Of a stretch of 64,000 nt of DNA, positions 29,154 through 35,949 are shown one piece after another (the first letter of the stretch is position 1; each line of letters begins with the position of its first letter). Both the position numbers and the translations under genes were made by a program. The DNA is taken from assembly GCA_017307355.1 (NCBI GenBank), contig JAFKFG010000029.1:1-64000 (forward strand), given 5' to 3'. The stretch comes from Alphaproteobacteria bacterium (GTDB taxonomy: Bacteria > Pseudomonadota > Alphaproteobacteria > Micropepsales > Micropepsaceae). The notes beneath the pieces are model-generated. The model had not been told where the DNA came from and ran no database searches. It saw only the letters and a program-made list of their open reading frames with translations.

Positions 29154-30565
29154 TCTCCAACCGCGTCGCCATGCCGGATTCCGGGCTTCATGCCGGCGGT
29201 CTGGAAGTGGTGCTGAAGGCGACGCTGAAGAACCATCCTTGCGTCTGGATGGGTTGGTCCGGCGAAACCCGGCCCCAACCGCGCGTGCGCACCCTGCACA
29301 AGGGCAGCAACACCTATATCGTCAGCGACCTGACGGAAGAGGATTTCGACGAATATTATAACGGCTTTGCCAATCGCGTGCTGTGGCCGATCCTGCATTA
29401 CCGCCTGGACCTGGCGGAGTTCTCGCGCCGGGATCTGTCGGGCTATCTGAGGGTCAATGAACATTTCGCCGACGAGCTGGCCAAGGTGCTCAAGCCCGAC
29501 GACGTCGTCTGGGTGCATGACTATCATTTGATCCCGCTGGCCAAGGCGCTGCGCGAGCGCAATCTGCAGAACCGGGTGGGATTCTTCCTCCACATTCCCA
29601 TGCCGCCGCCCGAGATCATCACCGCGATGCCCAATCACGAGCGGTTGATCCCGTCGCTGTGTCATTACGACCTGGTGGGATTCCAGACCGACAATGATGC
29701 GGCCAATTTCGCCCGTTATCTCGCCAACGAGCTTGGCACGCCCGCCCATATCTCGCGGCGGCTGGGGACCGGCGAGCGGGTGATGCGCATCGGCACCTTT
29801 CCGGTCGGGATCGAGCCGCGTGGCTTTGCCCGTCTGGCGCGCCGCGCGGTGAAATCCGAACTGGTCCGCAAGGTGATCAAAAGCATCCCCGGCACCTTGA
29901 TGATCGGGGTGGATCGGCTGGACTATTCCAAGGGCATCGCACTAAGGCTGGAAGCTTATGAACGGTTCCTGGCCGCCAATCCCGCCTGGCACGGCAAGAT
30001 CACCTATCTGCAGATCACGCCCAAGAGCCGGTCCCAGATCAAGGAATATTCCGAAATGGAGGGCGCGGTGAATGCCACCGCGGGCCGCATCAACGGCACC
30101 TTTTCCGACGCCTCCTGGACACCCATGCGCTACGTCAACCGGCCCTATAGCCGCACGGCCTTGTCGGGCCTTTATCGGGGCGCGCGGGTGGCGCTGGTGA
30201 CGCCGCTGCGCGACGGCATGAATCTGGTGGCCAAGGAGTATGTCGCGGCCCAGGATGCCGCCGATCCCGGCGTGCTGATCCTGTCGCGTTTCGCGGGCGC
30301 GGCGGCGGAATTCCGGGAAGGGGCGCTTCTGGTCAATCCTTACGATCCCGATGCGGTGGCGGCTGCCATCGCCAGCGCCATGGCGATGCCGCTGGCGGAG
30401 CGCAAATCCCGCCACAACGCTTTGTTCGCGGCGCTGCTGCGCAACGACATCTCCAAATGGGGCGACAAATTCCTGTCCGCCCTGATGGGCACCAAGGAAT
30501 TCCAGCTCAAGGATGGGGCGCCCGCGTCACGCACCAAATTTCAAGACATCTCCACCCGTCATTGA
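29135..30565 (+). CDS. otsA: Alpha,alpha-trehalose-phosphate synthase OtsA
   Basis: 476-residue GT20 enzyme that makes trehalose-6-P from UDP-glucose and glucose-6-P. The start is TTG at 29135, with GGGAGG 8 nt before it, giving the expected N-terminus LARVFIISNRVA; no ATG fits. Motifs: VWVHDYHLIPLAKAL, GFFLHIPMPPPEI, the donor-site GVDRLDYSKGI, and LVTPLRDGMNLVAKEYVA. It overlaps the GH15 gene by 19 nt, and its end overlaps the convergent copD by 7 nt. Confidence 0.94.
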   Translation: MARVFIISNRVAMPDSGLHAGGLEVVLKATLKNHPCVWMGWSGETRPQPRVRTLHKGSNTYIVSDLTEEDFDEYYNGFANRVLWPILHYRLDLAEFSRRDLSGYLRVNEHFADELAKVLKPDDVVWVHDYHLIPLAKALRERNLQNRVGFFLHIPMPPPEIITAMPNHERLIPSLCHYDLVGFQTDNDAANFARYLANELGTPAHISRRLGTGERVMRIGTFPVGIEPRGFARLARRAVKSELVRKVIKSIPGTLMIGVDRLDYSKGIALRLEAYERFLAANPAWHGKITYLQITPKSRSQIKEYSEMEGAVNATAGRINGTFSDASWTPMRYVNRPYSRTALSGLYRGARVALVTPLRDGMNLVAKEYVAAQDAADPGVLILSRFAGAAAEFREGALLVNPYDPDAVAAAIASAMAMPLAERKSRHNALFAALLRNDISKWGDKFLSALMGTKEFQLKDGAPASRTKFQDISTRH

Positions 30566-31380
30566 AGCGTGGGCGGCAGCGCGGCCAGGGTCATCGCCAG
30601 GCCGATCACGCCGATGCCCAGGCCCAATTCCCAGATCACATGCTTTCGCAGGCGGACGGCATTGTCGTCGCGGTCGAGGCGGGGCAGCAGGCGATATTGA
30701 TTGACCAGCGCCAGGCCGATCATCGCCGTCACCAACAAAAGCTTGACGCCCAGCACCAGAAGATAGGCCGGCGCATCATGGCCGGGCGTGCCCAAGAGGA
30801 CCATGCTGGCATTGGTCATGCCCGTCATCACCAGCAGCGCCACCGCGATCATGCCCCATTCCGCGAAGATGGAAATCGCCAGTCCCAGCCGCGGCGCCGC
30901 GGCGCGCTGCGCCAGGAGGGACGCCAGCACGCAAAGGCCGCCGATCCAGTAACCGCCCGTGAGCAGATGCAGCCCATCGCTGATGGTGCCGATGATCCGG
31001 AAGTCGAACGGGCTGGCCTCGGCGGCATGACTGGAGATCGCGATCAGGATGAGGGCCATGCCGGAAAGAAGCGCGGTGGGCCGGACTTTGCTCCGCCACA
31101 CCGCAAGCGGCAGGGCCAAGAGCAGAAGAAGGCGGGGAATGAACAATTGAATGAACAGGGCGGTGCCGGGCTTGCCGGCGACAAGCGTCAAAGCGAGCCA
31201 TGCCGGCGCGGACAGCAAGGCCGCCAGCGCCGCCCCACGGCGGCCCAGCATCAGGATGCGGCTTTCCAACGCCAATTCGGGCACCTTGGCGCTCAGTAGG
31301 GCCAGCAGGCAGGCGCTGCCGAACAGCGCCATCAGGCTTCCCTCGTGCAGCAGGCGCACGAAAACCGTCAGGGCGGTCAT
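30559..31380 (-). CDS. copD: CopD-family copper resistance membrane protein
   Basis: 273 residues with about eight hydrophobic helices and no soluble domain, matching CopD/PcoD. SDGLHLLTGGYWIGGL, with its histidine, is the conserved copper-related segment. It is thought to move copper across the inner membrane with periplasmic CopC. Start overlaps the copC stop by 4 nt (ATGA at 31377-31380), so copC-copD form an operon. The 3' end overlaps the convergent otsA. Confidence 0.9.
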   Translation of the reverse strand: MTALTVFVRLLHEGSLMALFGSACLLALLSAKVPELALESRILMLGRRGAALAALLSAPAWLALTLVAGKPGTALFIQLFIPRLLLLLALPLAVWRSKVRPTALLSGMALILIAISSHAAEASPFDFRIIGTISDGLHLLTGGYWIGGLCVLASLLAQRAAAPRLGLAISIFAEWGMIAVALLVMTGMTNASMVLLGTPGHDAPAYLLVLGVKLLLVTAMIGLALVNQYRLLPRLDRDDNAVRLRKHVIWELGLGIGVIGLAMTLAALPPTLQ

Positions 31381-31721
31381 GGCCGGACAGTGAAGTGGAT
31401 GCGGCCTTCCAGGCGCTTGCCTTCATGGCCGGCGGAATGCCAGCTCACCACATAGCGGCCAGGCTCCAGCCGTTCCGGCCTGATCGTGATCAGCTTGCCG
31501 CTGACCTTGACCGGCTCGCCATTGAGATTGCGGCCGTCCTTGTCCAGCAGCAGCGCGCCGGAGAAGGCGGGCTCCAACGCTTCGCTGAAGGTCAGGACGA
31601 TGCGATGCGGCGATTTCACTTTCGTGCCATTGGCGGGATTGGATTTGATCAGCCGCGCATTGGCCAAGGCGGGCGACGCGATCAAGCAAAGCATCGCGAC
31701 GCATGACAGAAATTTCATCAC
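31377..31721 (-). CDS. copC: Periplasmic copper-binding protein CopC
   Basis: 114 residues. A signal peptide (residues 1-20, ending SPALA) is followed by a CopC beta-barrel: NARLIKSNPANGTKVKSP, VLTFSEALEPAFSG, PGRYVVSWHSAGHEG. The usual first residue of mature CopC, a His that ligates Cu(II), is replaced by Asn after the predicted cleavage (ALANARL), while the C-terminal DGH-type histidine region appears as SAGHEG. It is paired with copD. Confidence 0.9.
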   Translation of the reverse strand: MMKFLSCVAMLCLIASPALANARLIKSNPANGTKVKSPHRIVLTFSEALEPAFSGALLLDKDGRNLNGEPVKVSGKLITIRPERLEPGRYVVSWHSAGHEGKRLEGRIHFTVRP

Positions 31722-31788
31722 CGGATGTCCGAAACAGCCCGCTCCTTCTAGACCCGGAGCGGGCCGCCCGCCAGCGCATTCCCGCCCG

Positions 31789-32478
31789 TCAAGCCGCGTC
31801 GTGGAAGATGATGCCGGTGGTGTAGCGCGCCCCTTGCGTCAGGGCGCTGACGCCATGGCGGTGATTGACGGTGTAGGTGCCCCGGCTGCCTTTGACGGGA
31901 CGCTTGTGCACGGCAAACACCACGCCGTCGCCCAAGGTCAGGGGCACCACGCTGGGGCGCGATTGCATGCGGGGGCGCTGCTCGGTCATCACGAATTCGC
32001 CGCCCGAGAAATCGTCGCCCGGCTGGGACAGCAGGATCGCCACCTGCAAGGGAAAGACATGCTCGCCGTAGAGATCCTGGTGCAGGCAATTATAGTCGCC
32101 GGGCCCGTATTTCAGCAGCAGGGGCGTGGGCCTCAGCTGTCCGGCCTGGTGGCAGCGGTCGAGAAAATCCCGATGGCGTTCGGGATAGCGGATCTCCTCG
32201 TCGCGCCTCTCGGCCCAGCGATTGGCGATGGGCGCCAGATGCTCATAGAGCGCGGGCCGCAGCGTCGCGATCGGGTCGGGCAGGGGATAGGAGAAATATT
32301 TATACTCTCCTCGTCCGAACCCGTGCCGCGCCATGATCACATGGCTGCGAAAGATTTCCTTTTCATAAAGCCCCCGCAGGCGTGCCGCCGCCGAAGCATC
32401 GATCAGCTTCGGCAGCAGCGCCCAGCCCTGGGCGTCCAGTGCGGCGGCGGCGCCGGCCCAATCCTGTTCCAGTTTCAT
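31789..32478 (-). CDS. 2OG-Fe(II) oxygenase
   Basis: 229 residues of the double-stranded beta-helix dioxygenase superfamily. The metal triad is seen as HQD (in YNCLHQDLYGEHVFPLQ) and the distal histidine of NHRHGVS, with a following Arg in TQGARYTTGIIF suited to 2-oxoglutarate. It lies 6 nt downstream of ada in the same operon, so a role in repair of alkylated DNA, analogous to AlkB, is suggested by context. It lacks the full AlkB N-terminal lid and may act on another substrate. Confidence 0.82.
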   Translation of the reverse strand: MKLEQDWAGAAAALDAQGWALLPKLIDASAAARLRGLYEKEIFRSHVIMARHGFGRGEYKYFSYPLPDPIATLRPALYEHLAPIANRWAERRDEEIRYPERHRDFLDRCHQAGQLRPTPLLLKYGPGDYNCLHQDLYGEHVFPLQVAILLSQPGDDFSGGEFVMTEQRPRMQSRPSVVPLTLGDGVVFAVHKRPVKGSRGTYTVNHRHGVSALTQGARYTTGIIFHDAA

Positions 32479-32484
32479 GATCGA

Positions 32485-33561
32485 TCAGGCCGCTTCTTCG
32501 CGCGCCAGCAATTCCTGCTTGCGCGCCACGCCCCAGGCATAGCCGGAGAGGCCGCCATCGGTCTTCACCACCCGGTGACAGGGAATGGCGATGGCCAGAT
32601 TGTTGGCGGCACAAGCCTGCGCCACCGCGCGCACCGCGCTGGGCTTGCCGATCTTTTTGGCGATTTGCGCATAGCTGGCGGTCTTGCCGGCCGGGATGGT
32701 GGTGAGCGCTTTCCACACGCGCTGCTGGAACGCGGTGCCGCGAATGTCCAGCGGCAGGTCGAGGTCCTTGCGGGGACGCTCGACCAGGCCCACCACTTTG
32801 GCCACCAGCTTTTCGAATTTGGCGTCGCCGCCCACCAGGCGTGCCCGGGTGAAACGGTCCTGCAGATCCCGCAGCAGCTTTTCCGGATTGTCGCCCATCA
32901 GGATGGCGCAGACGCCTTTCTCACTGGCCGCCACCAGCAGCGCGCCCAAGGATGTTTCGGCGATGGCGAAGCGGATTTCCTCGTCCACGCCGCCGGCGCG
33001 ATACCGGCTGGGGGTCATGCCCAGCAGCGATTTCGACTTCTCGTAAAAGCGGCTGCCCGAATTATAGCCCGCGTCATAGATCGCCTGGGTGACGCTGGCG
33101 CTTTGCGTGAGGCCATCGCGCACCTTCTTGCCGCGATGGGCGGCGGCATAGTCCTTGGGCGTCAGGCCCGTCACCGCCTTGAAGACGCGATGGAAGTGAT
33201 GCGGGCTGAGGCCGGCGCGCCGGGCCAGGCTGGTCAGCGACGGTGTTTCCTCGCTGGCGGCGATGCGGCGGGCCGCTTCGGCCACTTTGGCGGCATGGGG
33301 CGCCTCGCAGCCCAGGTCGGGTTTGCAGCGCTTGCAGGCACGGAAGCCTTCCGCCTGTGCCGCCGCGGGGGTGGCGTGAAACCGGACATTGGCGGGATTG
33401 GCCAGCCGCGCCGCGCAGGACGGGCGGCAATAGACCCCGGTGGATTTGACCGAATAGACGAATTGGCCGTCGCTGGCGGTGTCGCGGGCCATCACTTTGG
33501 CCCAGCGGGGGTCGGCTTCGGTCGCGGCCTTCGCCAGCATGCGGTTTTTGGAATTCTTCAT
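32485..33561 (-). CDS. ada: Bifunctional Ada: methylated-DNA methyltransferase and transcriptional activator
   Basis: 358 residues. The N-terminal zinc domain carries the methylphosphotriester-accepting Cys cluster (VYCRPSCAAR, then FRACKRCKPD). AraC-type helix-turn-helix domains occupy about 100-185 (LARRAGLSPHHFHRVFK, SLLGMTPSRYR), and the C-terminal O6-methylguanine transferase has active Cys328 in AIPCHRV. Methylation of the N-terminal Cys in E. coli Ada turns it into an activator of alkylation-repair genes. It heads an operon with the 2OG oxygenase; an inverted repeat lies 11 nt upstream of the start. Confidence 0.95.
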   Translation of the reverse strand: MKNSKNRMLAKAATEADPRWAKVMARDTASDGQFVYSVKSTGVYCRPSCAARLANPANVRFHATPAAAQAEGFRACKRCKPDLGCEAPHAAKVAEAARRIAASEETPSLTSLARRAGLSPHHFHRVFKAVTGLTPKDYAAAHRGKKVRDGLTQSASVTQAIYDAGYNSGSRFYEKSKSLLGMTPSRYRAGGVDEEIRFAIAETSLGALLVAASEKGVCAILMGDNPEKLLRDLQDRFTRARLVGGDAKFEKLVAKVVGLVERPRKDLDLPLDIRGTAFQQRVWKALTTIPAGKTASYAQIAKKIGKPSAVRAVAQACAANNLAIAIPCHRVVKTDGGLSGYAWGVARKQELLAREEAA

Positions 33562-33571
33562 CTCGGATACT

Positions 33572-33595
33572 CCAGATCATCTGAAACCAATCTGG
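33572..33595. promoter_or_regulatory. Inverted repeat upstream of ada, possible operator
   Basis: CCAGAT (33572-33577) is inverted as ATCTGG (33590-33595), 12 nt apart, just before the ada start. The position suits autoregulation by Ada, but the E. coli Ada box (AAAGCGCA) is not evident, so this is tentative. Confidence 0.35.
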
Positions 33596-33631
33596 CAGGA
33601 GGGGCGGGGCCTCACACTCCGCCGCTTGCGG

Positions 33632-33985
33632 TCAAATCGGGCCCTTGAAGGCCCGCCAGGCCAGAAGCGCCCAGCCGGCGATGAAACAGAGCCCGCCGAT
33701 GGGCGTGATCGCCCCCAATATGGGGATCCCGGTCAGGGCCAGCAAATAGAGCGAGCCGGAAAAAAGAACGATGCCGCCCATGAAGGCGATAGCGGCGCGG
33801 TGTGCCGGAACCAGGGCCGCCAGCGCCATCGCCAGGGCATGATACATGTGATACCGCGCGCCGGTTTCGAACACCGCCAGGGAATCGGCGCTGAGGCGGG
33901 CCTTGAGGCCATGCGCCGCGAACGCACCGGCCATGACCGCCAGTGCCCCGTTGATCGCCGCAATTCCGAGCCAATTTCTGTTCAT
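33632..33985 (-). CDS. DUF423 (YgdD-family) small membrane protein
   Basis: 117 residues from ATG 33985. The N-terminus GIAAINGALAVMAGAFAAHGL and the central ARYHMYHALAMALA are diagnostic of DUF423/YgdD, a four-helix inner-membrane protein of unknown function. The frame is open far upstream, but the family begins here. It is followed by ada on the same strand after about 70 nt. Confidence 0.88.
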   Translation of the reverse strand: MNRNWLGIAAINGALAVMAGAFAAHGLKARLSADSLAVFETGARYHMYHALAMALAALVPAHRAAIAFMGGIVLFSGSLYLLALTGIPILGAITPIGGLCFIAGWALLAWRAFKGPI

Positions 33986-34036
33986 GTGCAATAATAGACA
34001 AAGCAGGGTTAGCTGCGATAGGGCGGCGCACACGGA

Positions 34037-34117
34037 CTTTCTTCCCCCGCGCGGCAAAGCCGCTGGCGGGGGAAGATGTCCGGTAGCGGGCTTGCCCGCG
34101 TGCCGCACAGATGGGGG
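34037..34117 (-). repeat. Double-hairpin intergenic repeat, family A, copy 3
   Basis: Read on the minus strand it begins CCCCATCTGT and ends GGGGGAAGAAAG. Hairpin 2 keeps the outer stem, but the inner arms are GCGGC/GCCGC instead of ATGGC/GCCAT, a compensatory change. Unlike the other copies it lies between divergent gene starts, and its G-run is 9 nt upstream of the hydrolase TTG start. Confidence 0.87.
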
Positions 34118-34126
34118 TAAAGAAAC

Positions 34127-34894
34127 TTGACCGAATTCGCGACGACGTCTGACGGCATCCACATCGCCTATGAGCGAATGGGAGAAGGCCCGCCGGTCGT
34201 GCTGGTGCATGGCTTTGCCTCCAGCAAGGAGCAGAACTGGAAATCGACCGGCTGGTACGGCTCGCTGGCCGAAGCTGGGTTTTCGGTGCTGGCGATCGAC
34301 AATCGCGGCCATGGCGAAAGCGACAAGCCGCATGATTCCGCGCTCTACCATCACGACCGCATGGCCGAGGATGTCGCTACGGTGATGGACCAGGCGGGCA
34401 TCGATGCCGCCCCCTATGTGGGCTATTCGATGGGCGGGTTGATCGGCCTGCGCTTCCTGACGCTTTTTCCGGATCGCGTCACCCGCTTGGCCTTGGGCGG
34501 GGTGGGTGAACATTATCTGATCGGCCCGCGCGTGTCGGATCCCGAACGGCGCGCGGCGATTGCCGATGCGCTTCTAACCGAGGACAAGAACAGCATCACC
34601 GATCCGCGCGCGCGCATGTTCCGCGATTTTGCCGAGCAGCAAGGCAAGGATCGGTTGGCGCTGGCCGCCTGCATGCGCGCCATGACCGGACCCTTGCCGC
34701 TGGAGGTCCTCAAATCGCTGGCCAAGCCGATCCTGGTGGTCGATGGCGATCAGGATACCGTCGCCGGGCCATCGGGCCCTCTTGCCGCCATATTTCCCCA
34801 CGGCTCCGCCGTAATTGTGCCCGGCCGCGACCACATGTCGGCGGTCGGCGCGCGTCCCACCCGTCAGGCGGTGGTGGATTTCCTGAAAGCCTGA
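34127..34894 (+). CDS. Alpha/beta hydrolase
   Basis: 255 residues from TTG 34127 (the only start preserving the DGIHIAYERMGEG strand; ATG 34178 would truncate it). The oxyanion region is VVLVHGFASSKE, the nucleophile elbow GYSMGG carries Ser at about residue 105, DGDQDTV supplies the acid, and GRDHMS the histidine. The fold covers esterases, lipases and haloperoxidase-like hydrolases; the substrate is not determinable. The likely ribosome site is the G-run at the end of the adjoining repeat element. Confidence 0.85.
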   Translation: MTEFATTSDGIHIAYERMGEGPPVVLVHGFASSKEQNWKSTGWYGSLAEAGFSVLAIDNRGHGESDKPHDSALYHHDRMAEDVATVMDQAGIDAAPYVGYSMGGLIGLRFLTLFPDRVTRLALGGVGEHYLIGPRVSDPERRAAIADALLTEDKNSITDPRARMFRDFAEQQGKDRLALAACMRAMTGPLPLEVLKSLAKPILVVDGDQDTVAGPSGPLAAIFPHGSAVIVPGRDHMSAVGARPTRQAVVDFLKA

Positions 34895-35173
34895 AACCTG
34901 CGAGCGCCGCAGTGCGTTTCCAGACTGCGGACACCGGGCAGGTCCTGCCGGAATTTCCGTCCGCGGCTGGTGCGGGCAATCGATCCGTACACAGATGATA
35001 TATAGTCTGCATACGGAGCATTTCGATGGATCGTCGCGCTTGGATCTGCACAAAACCCGTACGTTTCCGTACTGAAAAAAACATGGGCTTTTATCGCAAG
35101 CCCGCTAAGTTCTCTGCGTCGAGTCCATCGACATACGGGGCACGCGCCATTAGCAACAAAAGGATATCCGGCC
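34895..35173. promoter_or_regulatory. Leader and promoter region of the Crp/Fnr regulator
   Basis: 279 bp with an AT-rich patch (about 34990-35015) and a short inverted repeat GTACG TTTC CGTAC at 35059-35072, followed by an A-run. Either could be part of the promoter or an autoregulatory site. No ORF is seen. Confidence 0.4.
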
Positions 35174-35923
35174 ATGACGATTGAGGCCGGCTTGAAATCC
35201 ATCGATGGTGTGGTGCCTTCGCGGGCGGATATCCGCAACCGGCTGCTCACCAAGATGCCGATATCGGATTTCGCGCTGCTCGCGCCGCATCTGGAAATGG
35301 TGACGTTGAAGGAGCGCCAGGTGGTGGAGGTTCCCGGCCGGCCCATCACCCATGTCTATTTCGTCGAAACCGGCGTGGTTTCGGTGGTGGCGGTCAATGC
35401 CGAGGATCATCGCATCGAAGTCGGCGTGATCGGCAAGGAAGGCATGACCGGGGTGCCGCTGGTCTTCGGCGACGACCGGGCCCAGCATTCCGCCTATATG
35501 CAGATCGGCGGCAGCGGCCGTCGCCTGCCCGCTGCCGCATTCACCGACGCCCTCAGGCAGAGCGCGACGTTGCGGGCGCTGATGATGAAATCCGCCCAGG
35601 CTTTCATGATCCAGACCGCGCATACCGCGCTGGCCAATGGCCGGGCCAAGCTGGAAGAGCGGCTGGCCCGCTGGCTTTTGATGGCCCATGACCGGCTGGA
35701 CAGCGATGCGGTGCCGCTCACCCATGAATTCCTGGCGGTGATGCTGGGGGTGCGCCGGGCCGGCGTCACCGTGGCGCTGCATTCCTTCGAGCGGCGGGGC
35801 TTCATCGCCGCCCGGCGGGGTCAGCTGACCCTGATCAGCCGGGCGGGCATCGAACAGGTGGCGGGCAGTTTTTACGGCATTCCCGAAGCCGAGCTGAAGC
35901 GCCTGATGACGGACACGCCTTAA
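35174..35923 (+). CDS. Crp/Fnr-family transcriptional regulator
   Basis: 249 residues. An N-terminal cyclic-nucleotide-like sensor barrel (about 25-150, with ITHVYFVETGVVSVVAV and EVGVIGKEGMTGV) is followed by a dimerisation helix and a Crp-type winged helix (about 180-225, LTHEFLAVMLGVRRAGVTVAL). There is no N-terminal Cys cluster, so it is not an oxygen-sensing Fnr. The VGVIGKEGMTG form is common in alphaproteobacterial Crp paralogues of unknown ligand. The Lhr-like helicase follows 26 nt later. Confidence 0.9.
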   Translation: MTIEAGLKSIDGVVPSRADIRNRLLTKMPISDFALLAPHLEMVTLKERQVVEVPGRPITHVYFVETGVVSVVAVNAEDHRIEVGVIGKEGMTGVPLVFGDDRAQHSAYMQIGGSGRRLPAAAFTDALRQSATLRALMMKSAQAFMIQTAHTALANGRAKLEERLARWLLMAHDRLDSDAVPLTHEFLAVMLGVRRAGVTVALHSFERRGFIAARRGQLTLISRAGIEQVAGSFYGIPEAELKRLMTDTP

Positions 35924-35949
35924 AATTCCTTCCCTTTTTGAGGCCGTGC

